Below are positions 1 to 7,580 of a stretch of DNA of 27,174 nucleotides, one piece after another. Position 1 is the first letter of the stretch. Every line of letters begins with the position of its first letter. The notes under the pieces are model-generated. The model worked only from the letters and a program-made list of their open reading frames with translations. It was not told the origin of the DNA and did no database searches. A program made the translations under genes and the position numbers. Source of the DNA: an uncultured Methanobrevibacter sp. (GTDB lineage: Archaea > Methanobacteriota > Methanobacteria > Methanobacteriales > Methanobacteriaceae); assembly GCF_937898925.1 (NCBI RefSeq), contig NZ_CALDKF010000117.1, forward strand, positions 1 through 27,174, in the 5' to 3' direction.

Positions 1-238
1 CTATGGGTTTCGGTCTATGGGAATTTCATTTAGCTGCCAGCCTTTTTTTATCCAACATTATTTAGTTTTATATTTTACGAACTTTTTATTATTTTTATTT
101 ATTTTTTTTATCATCTTTTTTCATTATCTTCTTTCATATCATTTCGTATGATTAATCTATTTTTTTATTTAATTTCTTAAACGATTTTCTATATTTTGGT
201 ATTGTTTTTTCTTTATAATTTCTAGAATTATCAAAAAC

Positions 239-246
239 TTTATATA
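239..246 (+). promoter_or_regulatory. TATA box of metY
   Basis: The sequence TTTATATA lies inside AAACTTTATATACTA. The identical 15-mer occurs upstream of nifS around 1963-1977, so it is probably the local consensus for a strong archaeal promoter. The expected start site is near 268-272, just after the first palindrome. A second, weaker TATA-like stretch lies near 348-360, before the second palindrome. Confidence 0.55.
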
Positions 247-251
247 CTATG

Positions 252-267
252 TATAACAATTGTTATA
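252..267. promoter_or_regulatory. palindromic operator candidate 1, metY
   Basis: This is a perfect 16-bp palindrome, TATAACAA followed by its reverse complement, between the TATA box and the expected transcription start of metY. A bound protein here would block polymerase or TFB, so repression is the simplest reading. The core matches a second copy at 358-371 and a related palindrome upstream of nifS at 2001-2022. Confidence 0.55.
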
Positions 268-357
268 TAATGAATATTTTTCTTAAAATTTATTTTTAAT
301 AATCTCCCTATTTTTAATATTTTTTCATTAAGAATAGAACACTTGTAAATATAAAAT

Positions 358-371
358 ATAACAATTGTTAT
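358..371. promoter_or_regulatory. palindromic operator candidate 2, metY
   Basis: ATAACAATTGTTAT is an exact 14-bp copy of the core of the palindrome at 252-267, about 105 bp further downstream and still 126 bp before the metY start codon. Two exact copies in one leader argue for a protein binding site rather than chance AT-rich symmetry. Confidence 0.5.
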
Positions 372-497
372 TTTTTAATGATTATATTAAAAATATTTCA
401 AAAAGAATATTTTTAAGAATTTTATTAAATGTCTAATTTATTAAAATCTACTAGTATTCATTATATTTACTAATTAATTTATATTACAGGTGATAAA

Positions 498-1814
498 ATG
501 ACTAACAAAAATTATGGATTAAGTACTTTAGGATTACACGCAGGACAAGAAGAACCAGACCCAGCAACTGGATCAAGAGCTGTTCCGATTTATCAAACTT
601 CATCTTATGTATTTAAGGATACGGATGAAGCAGCAAATAGGTTTGCTCTTCAGGAATTTGGTCAAATTTACAGTAGATTAACTAACCCTACTAGCGATGC
701 ATTTGAAGCAAGAATTGCTGCTATCGAAGGTGGAAATTCTGCAATATCTGCTGCTAGTGGTTTAGCTGCTATTACTTATGCATTATTAAACATTACCCAA
801 CCTGGAGATGAAATTGTTTCTGCAGATAATTTATATGGGGGAACATATCAATTGTTTGATTACACTTTTAAGGATTTGGCACGTAATGTTATCTTTGTAG
901 ATTCACAAGATCTTGATGCTTTTGAAGCTGCTATAACTGATAAGACAAAAGCGATTTATGTGGAATCCATTGGAAATCCTAAATTGGATGTTCCTGAATT
1001 TGAAAAACTTGCTGAAATCGCTCATTCTCATGATATTCCATTAGTGGTAGACAACACTGCTGCTGTTGGGTTAGTAAGACCTTTAGATCATGGGGCAGAT
1101 GTAATTGCAGCTTCTGCAACTAAGTTTGTTGGAGGTCATGGTACTGCTATAGGAGGATATATTGTAGATAGCGGTAAATTCAATTGGGGTAATGGTAAAT
1201 TCCCTACAATTTCTGAACCAGATCCAAGTTATCATGGTCTTAACTATTGGGAAATATTCGGTGATTTCCCAGGACTTGGAAACATTGCTTACACTCTTCG
1301 TATTAGAGCAAGATTATTAAGAGACTTAGGTGCAACTCTTGCTCCGGTTCACAGTTTCATATTCTTGCAAGGTTTAGAAACTTTATCTATCAGAATGGCT
1401 AAACACTCTGATAATGCATTAAAAGTAGCTAAACATTTAGAACAACACCCTGCAGTAAGTTGGGTAAGTTATCCTGGACTTGAAAGTCATCCAACACATG
1501 AAACTGCTAAAAAATACTTAGGAGACCAATATGGTGCTTTATTAACCTTTGGTGTTAAAGGTGGACTTGAAGCAGGAAAAGAATTTATTGATAATCTTGA
1601 ATTGTTATCTTTACTTGCTAATATTGGTGATGCAAAAAGTTTAGTTATCCACCCAGCTTCCACTACACACCAACAATTGACTCCAGAAGAACAGGAAAGC
1701 ACTGGTGTAACTCCTGACTTGATTAGAGTATCTGTAGGTCTTGAAGATGTAGAGGATATCATTGCTGATATTGATCAAGCTTTAGATAAAGTTACTGCTA
1801 AATTTGGAGAATAA
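498..1814 (+). CDS. metY: O-acetylhomoserine aminocarboxypropyltransferase (sulfhydrylase)
   Basis: This is a cytosolic PLP enzyme of the Cys/Met metabolism family that makes homocysteine from O-acetylhomoserine and sulfide, giving direct sulfhydrylation into methionine. The 438-residue length is normal for MetY, which is longer than the roughly 390 residues of cystathionine gamma-synthases. The N-terminus TLGLHAGQEEPDPATGSRAVPIYQTSSY is typical of the family. The PLP lysine is K209 in SATKF, followed by GGHGTAIGG, and the substrate-side motif VDNT is near residue 185. The ATG has a good GGTGATA ribosome-binding site (about 489-493). The gene stands alone, with its own promoter, a two-site palindromic leader and a terminator hairpin. 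The shared palindrome with nifS suggests control by sulfur supply, which is inference. A cystathionine gamma-lyase or synthase role is less likely. Confidence 0.93.
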   Translation: MTNKNYGLSTLGLHAGQEEPDPATGSRAVPIYQTSSYVFKDTDEAANRFALQEFGQIYSRLTNPTSDAFEARIAAIEGGNSAISAASGLAAITYALLNITQPGDEIVSADNLYGGTYQLFDYTFKDLARNVIFVDSQDLDAFEAAITDKTKAIYVESIGNPKLDVPEFEKLAEIAHSHDIPLVVDNTAAVGLVRPLDHGADVIAASATKFVGGHGTAIGGYIVDSGKFNWGNGKFPTISEPDPSYHGLNYWEIFGDFPGLGNIAYTLRIRARLLRDLGATLAPVHSFIFLQGLETLSIRMAKHSDNALKVAKHLEQHPAVSWVSYPGLESHPTHETAKKYLGDQYGALLTFGVKGGLEAGKEFIDNLELLSLLANIGDAKSLVIHPASTTHQQLTPEEQESTGVTPDLIRVSVGLEDVEDIIADIDQALDKVTAKFGE

Positions 1815-1834
1815 TTAAATTCTCCAATTTTTTT
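1804..1834 (+). terminator. hairpin terminator overlapping the metY stop codon
   Basis: A perfect 9-bp stem pairs TTGGAGAAT (1804-1812) with ATTCTCCAA (1819-1827) around a 6-nt loop, followed directly by seven T (1828-1834). The TAA stop (1812-1814) straddles the stem and loop. It has the shape of a bacterial intrinsic terminator; the T-run alone would fit archaeal termination. Confidence 0.7.
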
Positions 1835-1966
1835 AATTTTTCAATACTCTCAATTTTTATTTTTTTTTAAATTTTAATATTTTTTCACTTATTACTCACT
1901 TATTTTTTCAATTAATTCTTCAATTTCCATAATGCTATTTTTTAAAAAAATTAGTTAAACCTAAAC

Positions 1967-1974
1967 TTTATATA
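1967..1974 (+). promoter_or_regulatory. TATA box of nifS
   Basis: TTTATATA sits within the same 15-mer, AAACTTTATATACTA, that precedes metY. The expected transcription start is near 1996-2000, placing the palindrome at 2001-2022 immediately at or after the start site. Confidence 0.55.
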
Positions 1975-2000
1975 CTAAAACTTACTAATAATAAATTAGG

Positions 2001-2022
2001 AAATATAACTATAGTTATATTT
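2001..2022. promoter_or_regulatory. palindromic operator candidate, nifS
   Basis: This is a perfect 22-bp palindrome with half-site AAATATAACTA. Its centre, TATAAC-TATA-GTTATA, differs from the metY palindrome (TATAAC-AATT-GTTATA) only in the middle four bases. The shared half-site TATAAC next to two sulfur-metabolism promoters suggests one dimeric regulator. This is inference from symmetry and position. Confidence 0.5.
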
Positions 2023-2122
2023 TTTAAAAAATTATGATGATGTAGTTATTTTATCTTTAAAATAATTAATGTAATTACTAAAAAAAATAATTTTTATTAG
2101 AGGAAAAATCGGAGAGCTAACT

Positions 2123-3331
2123 ATGATATATATGGATAATTCTGCTACTTCTCCAGTAAAAGAAGAAGTATTTAATGCAATGGTACCTTATTTAAAAGAA
2201 GAATTCGGAAATCCTTCCACTTTTTATAAATTAGGTAGAAATGCTAAAAAAGCGGTTGAAGAAGCTCGTGAACATGTAGCAAAATTAATTAATGCTGATA
2301 CAAGAGAGATCATATTTACAAGTGGAGGTACTGAATCTGACAATATGGCTATTAAAGGGGTAGCTTTAAAATTTGAAGATAAAGGAAAGCACATTATTAC
2401 AACAGAAATTGAGCATCCGGCAGTACTTAGAACTTGTGAATTCTTGGAAACAAGAGGATATGAAGTTACTTATTTGCCAGTGAATGAAAATGGGATCATC
2501 AGTATAGAAGATTTAAAAAATGCAATTAGGGAAGATACAATCTTAATTTCTGTAATGCATGCAAATAATGAGATAGGAACTATACAACCAATTGAAGAAG
2601 TAGGTAAGATTGCAAAGGAAAATGGAATTATCTTCCATTGTGATGCAGTGCAATCTGTAGGTAAGATTCCAGTTGATGTTAAAGAAGCAAATATTGACTT
2701 ATTGTCCATTTCCTCCCATAAGATTTATGGCCCAAAAGGTGTTGGTGCTATATTCATTAGAAAAGGAGTTAGATTGGAATTATTGATTCATGGGGGAGGT
2801 CAAGAGAACGGTCTTAGGTCTGGTACAGAAAATGTTCCAGGTATCGTAGGTTTTGGTAAAGCTGCAGAGCTTGCTTATGAACACTTAGATGAAAACATTG
2901 CAAAGCTTACAGAACTAAGAGATTCTCTTATTGAAAAGATTGGCGATAGAATTCCAGAAGCTTACTTGAATGGTGATAGGGAAAATAGGCTTCCGAATAA
3001 TGTAAACTTCAGATTTGCTGCAATCGAAGGTGAAGGTTTGATCTTAAGATTGGATGCAAAAGGAATCAATGGTGCAACAGGTTCTGCATGCTCATCAAAA
3101 AGTCTAAAGGCATCTTATGTATTAAGCGCTTTAGGTTTGGAAGATGCTGAAATCCACGGTTCCTTAAGATTAAGTTTAGGTACTGAAAATAGCTTAGAAG
3201 ATGTTGATATTGTTGTAGATGCATTGGATGAAGTTGTTGCAGGATTAAGAAGAATGTCTCCTTTATGGGATAATGAAAATAATGAATCCTTGGAATTAGA
3301 TGAGTCTAAGTTTACAGACCCAGACCATTAA
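2123..3331 (+). CDS. nifS: cysteine desulfurase, NifS/IscS family
   Basis: This PLP enzyme releases sulfur from cysteine as an enzyme-bound persulfide for Fe-S cluster assembly and other thiolation. The N-terminus MIYMDNSATSPV is the standard family start. SGGTESDNMAI (about 67-77) and HANNEIGTIQPI (about 146-157) are conserved, the PLP lysine is K200 in SSHKIYGPKG, and the persulfide cysteine is C323 in GSACSS. The length of 402 residues is normal. A GGAG ribosome-binding site at 2111-2114 sits 8 nt before the ATG. The scaffold gene follows after 60 bp on the same strand, so the two are probably co-transcribed. The name follows the NifS/IscS family; nothing here indicates nitrogen fixation. 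The acidic tail after residue 385 is variable in the family. Confidence 0.94.
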   Translation: MIYMDNSATSPVKEEVFNAMVPYLKEEFGNPSTFYKLGRNAKKAVEEAREHVAKLINADTREIIFTSGGTESDNMAIKGVALKFEDKGKHIITTEIEHPAVLRTCEFLETRGYEVTYLPVNENGIISIEDLKNAIREDTILISVMHANNEIGTIQPIEEVGKIAKENGIIFHCDAVQSVGKIPVDVKEANIDLLSISSHKIYGPKGVGAIFIRKGVRLELLIHGGGQENGLRSGTENVPGIVGFGKAAELAYEHLDENIAKLTELRDSLIEKIGDRIPEAYLNGDRENRLPNNVNFRFAAIEGEGLILRLDAKGINGATGSACSSKSLKASYVLSALGLEDAEIHGSLRLSLGTENSLEDVDIVVDALDEVVAGLRRMSPLWDNENNESLELDESKFTDPDH

Positions 3332-3391
3332 AAAAAATTTAAAATTATAATTATTTAAAAGAATTAATGTAAAGAAGTAAGGTGATAAGAT

Positions 3392-3766
3392 ATGTACAGT
3401 GAAAAAGTTATGGATCATTTTGCAAATCCAAGAAATTCTGGTATTATTGAAAATGCAAGTGGTGAAGGAACTGTTGGAAACCCTACATGTGGGGATTTAA
3501 TGACTATTTACATTGATGTAGATGACAATGAAGTGATTCAGGATATAAAATTTGAAACCTTTGGTTGCGGTGCTGCAATTGCTACAAGCAGTATGATTAC
3601 TGAAATTGCTAAGGGAATGACAGTTGATGAAGCTTTAGAAATTACTAGAAATGATGTGGCTGATGCATTGGATGGTCTTCCACCAATCAAGATGCATTGT
3701 TCCAACTTAGCAGCAGATGCATTAACTGAAGCAATCAAGGATTACAAATCTAAAAAATCAGAATAA
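3392..3766 (+). CDS. iscU: Fe-S cluster assembly scaffold, IscU/NifU N-terminal type
   Basis: This small cytosolic scaffold builds Fe-S clusters from sulfur supplied by the adjacent cysteine desulfurase. The 124 residues form a single IscU domain. The N-terminus YSEKVMDHFANPRNSG is diagnostic, and the three cluster cysteines are C33 (in NPTCGD, with the conserved D35), C59 (in FGCGAAIA) and C103 (in KMHCSNLA). The ATG follows a strong AAGGTGATA ribosome-binding site. There is no HscA/HscB, ferredoxin or C-terminal Nfu domain beside it, so this is a minimal desulfurase-scaffold pair, as is common in methanogens. The stop codon lies in a long hairpin that probably terminates the operon. Many databases call this protein NifU. 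Confidence 0.93.
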   Translation: MYSEKVMDHFANPRNSGIIENASGEGTVGNPTCGDLMTIYIDVDDNEVIQDIKFETFGCGAAIATSSMITEIAKGMTVDEALEITRNDVADALDGLPPIKMHCSNLAADALTEAIKDYKSKKSE

Positions 3767-3811
3767 AATTTTTATTATTAATTTTTAAATTTTTTATTCT
3801 ATTATTTTTTT
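3760..3811 (+). terminator. hairpin and T-rich terminator after iscU
   Basis: The arms AGAATAAAA (3760-3768) and TTTTATTCT (3792-3800) form a perfect 9-bp stem that contains the TAA stop (3764-3766). The loop is long and T-rich, and a T7 run follows at 3805-3811. Confidence 0.5.
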
Positions 3812-4329
3812 ATTTTTTATTTTAATTTTTTTAAACTATTTTTATTATTCCCTGTAATTTTTCAAATTTAATTTTTTAAGATTTTTGTTTCATCTCTTAA
3901 AAACTTTTTTTTTAAATTTTTCTTAAAATTTTTTTATATTTTTTCATAAAATTTTACATTTCCACATAAATTTGATAAAAAATTTTTCCAATTTTTTGCA
4001 ATTTCATTTTTGTGCAAAAATTATATAGTAACATTCCATTAAATGATACTTTATTCAAAATGAATTAATTTAATTAATCATAAAATCAATTTAATTAAAT
4101 TATATTATCTTACTATAAAAATGAATTTAGTATATCTACATCTAACAGTTTAAAAATAGTGATTTAATAAATTTTAATTTTGAGATATCATAAAAAATAG
4201 AAATTTTAGAAAAAAGTTAAAAAGTTAAAAATTAAAAAATTAGAAAAATTTGAAAAAATAAAAAATAGAAAAAAAATAACTAATGAAAAAATTTATTAAA
4301 AAAATTATTTTTCAATTGAAATTATTTTT
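3767..4329. other. 563-bp intergenic region between convergent genes
   Basis: Almost pure AT sequence separates iscU (plus) from the RecJ-like gene (minus). Its left part is T-rich and its right part A-rich, as expected for oligo-T terminators of both converging transcripts. A TATA-like AAATTATATAG lies near 4017-4027 on the plus strand, but no ORF or clear RNA structure follows it. No gene is supported. Confidence 0.6.
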
Positions 4330-4341
4330 TTATTCATTAGT
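4279..4341 (-). terminator. large stem-loop across the stop codon of the COG1107-like gene
   Basis: ACTAATGAA (4279-4287) pairs perfectly with TTCATTAGT (4333-4341). The enclosed DNA is A-rich on one side and T-rich on the other, so the stem can extend inward. The stop codon of the minus-strand gene (4330-4332) lies just inside. Read on the minus strand it supplies several T-runs. Confidence 0.4.
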
Positions 4342-6663
4342 CATATTTTGGATTTCACTTAGAAGTTGATTTAATACTTCCTTGCCAAGACCCTCAATAT
4401 ATTTTATTGATCCTGCACATTCGTGACCTCCACCATCAATACCTGCTTGAGGTATCTTATCTGCAAGACTAATTACTATATTGTTTACATTAAATCCAAA
4501 GATCTTATGAACAGAATCGGTTGCCCTTAAAACTCCAAAGTCAGGGCCATGTCCAAGGGTAATGATTGGCTTATCTTCACCGATTTCCTTTACAATCTTA
4601 TCATGGACAAATCCACAGGTTTTTCCAGGAGCAGGGAATGTAAACTTATGAGCATATTTTTCAACATCCAAAACATTGAAGTAGATTCCATTTTCAAGCT
4701 GGACTCTTTTTATGTTAGGTAAAGCAGCTTTCATTTGGGTATCTACACGTTTTAGGTATTCTTTATATAATGCTTCAACCATCTTAGGATGCTTATCGAG
4801 ATTGTCTACACCTAAAATGGTATCGATAATTCCTCTACCATTCATGAATCTAAGGAAGTAAGCTTCAAAATCAATACATTCAGCAATCTTCTTCAATTGC
4901 TCTCTATCATATCCTTTTTCAGAAGCAAGCTTTACATATTGTTCCACTTCATCTGCTTCTGCACGGTCTCCTAAAACCGCAACAGCAGGCAAGTGTTTCA
5001 CTAAGTCTTCAACATCTGGATTGATGATATGCGCAACTTCAGTAGCTAATGCTCCAGCGGTTATTTGAGAGTCCCCTCCAACAAGATAAGGATTTACATG
5101 AGTGTCAACATATTCATCCACTGCAACAGTACCTGCAATAATGTCTTCACTGTTGCACTCTACGCTTCCATCAATTGTTTCTCCACTTTTCAATGTTTTT
5201 GTAATCAATTCTCCAGGGAAGTGATGGTCAATGACTACAATTTCAATATCATAGATTTTTGCTTGCATCAATGCTACAATGTCTTCCTCTGTGGAACCGT
5301 TATCCAATAGTACAATCAATGGCAATTTTTGCCCATGTCTTTCAAAGTCTTCCAATGCAAAGGATAAATCCTTTACAACATCTTCCAATTCGTAAAATGG
5401 AGCTTTACTAGGAGAGCGTTTGAAGTAGTGGTATTCAGCATCATTATCTGGATTGAATTCTTTTAATAAAGGAATAACTGCTTTTTCCATTGCAACTCCT
5501 GCACAGATACCATCTGCATCTGCATGGTGTCTGACAAGAATTGATCTTCCATCTAAAATAGCTCTTCTAATGACTTTTGCAGCTTCTCTCATTTTAGGCT
5601 TTAACCTATCTAAAACTGGGCTTTGGATTAAGAAATCAACATCATCTGGTTCTGCCTTTTTATCTAAAGCAATATCAATGAATTCCTTCATCTTGTTTGC
5701 TTCTTCATTGCCAAGCTTTTCAATGCTGCTTGACTCTATTTGTATTTCACCATTATGCTTATTGACTTCCCCAATTACCTCTACAATGTCTCCTATTTCG
5801 ATTTCAGGATACATTCTAACTCCAGGCTCATTAAATGCTGCAGCCCAGGTAATTGCAGTCTCATCAGTGATTGTAAAAATAGTCGGTCCTGAAGTCTGTT
5901 GGATTTGTATAACCTCACCATGGACTTTAACGACATTACCCATTGAAGAGTCATCAAGTGTTTCGATTTTGGTTCTTTTGATGTTTTTCTTGACTTTTTT
6001 AATCACATATTCTCCTTTGAAAACACTTGCAGGAGCCATGTCGACTTCACGTTTTCTCTCTTTGATTTGGGTGATTCTTACAAATACATAATCTCCCACC
6101 TTATTTGAGGAATTACGTGTTCTCATGAGCCCCCAAACTTGATTGTTTAAGCTTACAAAAAGACCGTATCTTTCCACTCTTGTGACTTTACCTCTATAGA
6201 TGGAATTAAGCTCCAAATCGCTCATTTCACATAATCCATCTAATTCATAAACAATTTCCTTTCCGGAGATGTCAGATTCCACAACGAGTTTTTCAGGATT
6301 TTTCTCTCTTTCAGCTTGTTTTTTCATCTTCTCTTCTTCTTGCTTTTCTGCACATTCATCACAGTAATTCTTATCAGAGTCAATACGTTTTCCACAATCA
6401 TTGCAAACAGTAATTTCGCCTGTTCCATTACAGTAGGAACAGTCTTCCAAGACATCCACCATTCCTTTTCCATCACATGCTTCACATGGAACATCTTGAT
6501 CTGCATCTAAATCAAATTTAGCTCTAGCATTACTGTTCACGCCTTTAAAGTGATTTTTCATTTCAAATGTATCTACATAACCGGTTCCATCACAATTTTC
6601 ACATATTTTTGTATCTACAACAACGGACCCGGTTCCATTACATTTAGGGCATGCTTTTTTCAT
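4330..6663 (-). CDS. archaeal RecJ-like DHH phosphoesterase with DnaJ-type zinc finger (COG1107 type)
   Basis: This is a predicted single-strand nuclease or phosphoesterase. Residues 5-82 carry four CxxCxGxG repeats (C5/C8, C21/C24, C60/C63, C75/C78) as in the DnaJ cysteine-rich domain, followed by a zinc ribbon with C87/C90 and C101/C104. An S1-like RNA-binding domain (about 152-210) and an OB fold (about 243-312) come next. The DHH core shows HHADADG (379-385), DNGS (454-457) and VIDHH (477-481), and the DHHA1 part ends with GGGHECAG (744-751). All metal-binding motifs appear intact. This order of domains matches the archaea-specific COG1107 family, whose substrate is not settled as far as I know. 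The ATG follows a purine-rich GAGGGGG site. A second RecJ-like gene is present at 23387-24880. Confidence 0.9.
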   Translation of the reverse strand: MKKACPKCNGTGSVVVDTKICENCDGTGYVDTFEMKNHFKGVNSNARAKFDLDADQDVPCEACDGKGMVDVLEDCSYCNGTGEITVCNDCGKRIDSDKNYCDECAEKQEEEKMKKQAEREKNPEKLVVESDISGKEIVYELDGLCEMSDLELNSIYRGKVTRVERYGLFVSLNNQVWGLMRTRNSSNKVGDYVFVRITQIKERKREVDMAPASVFKGEYVIKKVKKNIKRTKIETLDDSSMGNVVKVHGEVIQIQQTSGPTIFTITDETAITWAAAFNEPGVRMYPEIEIGDIVEVIGEVNKHNGEIQIESSSIEKLGNEEANKMKEFIDIALDKKAEPDDVDFLIQSPVLDRLKPKMREAAKVIRRAILDGRSILVRHHADADGICAGVAMEKAVIPLLKEFNPDNDAEYHYFKRSPSKAPFYELEDVVKDLSFALEDFERHGQKLPLIVLLDNGSTEEDIVALMQAKIYDIEIVVIDHHFPGELITKTLKSGETIDGSVECNSEDIIAGTVAVDEYVDTHVNPYLVGGDSQITAGALATEVAHIINPDVEDLVKHLPAVAVLGDRAEADEVEQYVKLASEKGYDREQLKKIAECIDFEAYFLRFMNGRGIIDTILGVDNLDKHPKMVEALYKEYLKRVDTQMKAALPNIKRVQLENGIYFNVLDVEKYAHKFTFPAPGKTCGFVHDKIVKEIGEDKPIITLGHGPDFGVLRATDSVHKIFGFNVNNIVISLADKIPQAGIDGGGHECAGSIKYIEGLGKEVLNQLLSEIQNMTNE

Positions 6664-6714
6664 TTTTCCCCCTCACATATCTTTCTAATAAATTCAATAA
6701 ATAAAAATTGTATT

Positions 6715-6740
6715 GAATAATCATTGTTTTTAGATTATTC
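6715..6740 (-). terminator. hairpin with the lipoprotein stop codon in its loop
   Basis: GAATAATC (6715-6722) pairs with GATTATTC (6733-6740) in a perfect 8-bp stem. The 10-nt loop holds the minus-strand stop codon (6730-6732). On the minus strand a T5 run follows a few bases after the stem. Confidence 0.5.
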
Positions 6741-7239
6741 CTGCTTTTTTGAATAATTCTGAGTTTTCTTCCACTATTTGATTTCTTTCACCTTGAAGTA
6801 TCACTGCTTTTTTCATTTGATTATTTGCTGACTTAGCATATGAATTTCCAGAGTAAGGATCATTATTTGCATAGTATTGAATAGCTAAATAAAGCTCATC
6901 ACTTGCCTGTTTCTTTAATGACACTTCTTCCTTTATCAAATCAATATACTCTTTATATACACTTTCATTTAAGTCATCTTGATACTCTTCAATTTCTGAA
7001 AGTTTTGTTTCCGCGTCATTAAATTTTTCCTTTGCAATTTGAATGTTATTGTTTCCACTTGCATAGTCACGGCTATTGATGGAGCTGATTGCAGCGTTAT
7101 AATCGTTATCTCCTTCAGTGATATCAGTGTTCAAATCTTTCATTCTATTGTTTATGTTATCAATAGGGCCATTAATACAACCGCTTATACTAACAACTGC
7201 TATCAATATCAAAACAATCAATATAATATCTTTTCTCAT
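6730..7239 (-). CDS. small predicted lipoprotein, function unknown
   Basis: I do not recognise a family. The N-terminus has two charged residues, a hydrophobic stretch from I5 to I18 and a lipobox-like SISGC with C21, so the protein is probably exported and lipid-anchored on the outer face of the membrane. The mature part, about 148 residues, is hydrophilic, rich in Asn, Glu, Lys and Ser, and likely mostly helical with coiled-coil character; it has no further cysteine and no catalytic motif. The ribosome-binding site before the ATG is weak, and a TATA box at 7264-7272 would place the transcript start within a few bases of the ATG, so the mRNA may be almost leaderless. It ends 66 bp before the RecJ-like gene on the same strand. 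Confidence 0.75.
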   Translation of the reverse strand: MRKDIILIVLILIAVVSISGCINGPIDNINNRMKDLNTDITEGDNDYNAAISSINSRDYASGNNNIQIAKEKFNDAETKLSEIEEYQDDLNESVYKEYIDLIKEEVSLKKQASDELYLAIQYYANNDPYSGNSYAKSANNQMKKAVILQGERNQIVEENSELFKKAGII

Positions 7240-7387
7240 GCTATCAAATTTAATTTTTTTAATTTTATATAATTTAAATAATATTTTTAATTTGTTAATA
7301 ATTTGATAAATTTAATTTAAAATTTAACTTATATAATATTAATATTATGGATTTCATATTTAATAAAATTTAGTAATTTTATGAAAA

Positions 7388-7432
7388 ATAGTAATTGTGT
7401 AAGGATAGTAATTGTGTAAGGATAATAATTGT
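7388..7432. repeat. 17-bp tandem repeat, about 2.6 copies
   Basis: The unit ATAGTAATTGTGTAAGG starts at 7388 and 7405, with a partial, slightly diverged copy from 7422. The array lies downstream of desulfoferrodoxin on that gene's strand. Confidence 0.8.
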
Positions 7433-7450
7433 AGTAAGTATAATGAGAAT

Positions 7451-7515
7451 AGTAAAAATAGGAAAAGTAGTAAAAATAGGAAAAGTAGTAAAAATAGGAA
7501 AAGTAGTAAAAATAA
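7451..7515. repeat. 18-bp tandem repeat, about 3.5 copies
   Basis: The unit AGTAAAAATAGGAAAAGT starts at 7451, 7469 and 7487, with a partial copy at 7505. The copies are identical, which suggests recent expansion by slippage. Confidence 0.85.
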
Positions 7516-7553
7516 TGTAAATTAAAATGTTTTAAGAAAAATAAAAAATAGAA

Positions 7554-7580
7554 AAGTATTATTTAAAATAAATAATACTT
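7554..7580 (-). terminator. hairpin terminator overlapping the desulfoferrodoxin stop codon
   Basis: AAGTATTATTT (7554-7564) pairs with AAATAATACTT (7570-7580), a perfect 11-bp stem with a 5-nt loop. The minus-strand stop codon is 7579-7581. Beyond the stem the minus strand reads TTCTATTTTTTATTTTTC, a T-rich release site. Confidence 0.7.

Larger units (their letters stand above)
1..497. other. AT-rich intergenic region upstream of metY
   Basis: No gene is supported here. The first 50 bases are richer in G and C than the rest and could be the tail or head of a gene outside the window, but no frame stays open with recognisable protein. The rest is very AT-rich and carries the metY promoter and two copies of a 14-bp palindrome, listed separately. 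If transcription starts about 25 nt after the TATA box at 239-246, metY has a leader of roughly 230 nt. Confidence 0.6.
1815..2122. other. intergenic region with nifS promoter and leader
   Basis: After the metY terminator this AT-rich stretch holds the nifS TATA box (1967-1974), a 22-bp palindrome (2001-2022) and a hairpin with arms TTATTTT and AAAATAA (2046-2052 and 2059-2065, extendable to about 10 bp with one G-U pair). The predicted leader of nifS is about 125 nt. No small ORF is convincing. Confidence 0.6.
7240..7578. other. intergenic region with two minisatellite-like arrays
   Basis: This holds the promoter of the lipoprotein gene (TATA-like ATTATATAAA on the minus strand, about 7264-7272), an AT-only palindrome at 7333-7348, a 17-bp and an 18-bp tandem array, and the terminator hairpin of desulfoferrodoxin. 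No ORF is supported. Confidence 0.6.

Noticed and set aside
1..60. GC-richer stretch at the left edge as a tRNA or other RNA gene end
   Set aside because: No T-arm, acceptor-stem complement or CCA-like end is visible, and the upstream half would be outside the window, so no call can be supported.
2123..3766. Part of a nitrogen fixation locus
   Set aside because: Only the general cysteine desulfurase and scaffold are present; no nifH, D, K, E, N or B gene is in the window, and these two proteins are housekeeping Fe-S factors.
5453..6091. 212-residue plus-strand open frame
   Set aside because: It is antisense to the S1/OB and DHH region of the COG1107-like gene, has no ribosome-binding site and a hydrophobic low-information composition.
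7333..7348. ATAATATTAATATTAT palindrome as an operator
   Set aside because: It consists of A and T only, in a region of about 90 percent AT, lies between the genes without a clear promoter relation, and has no second copy.
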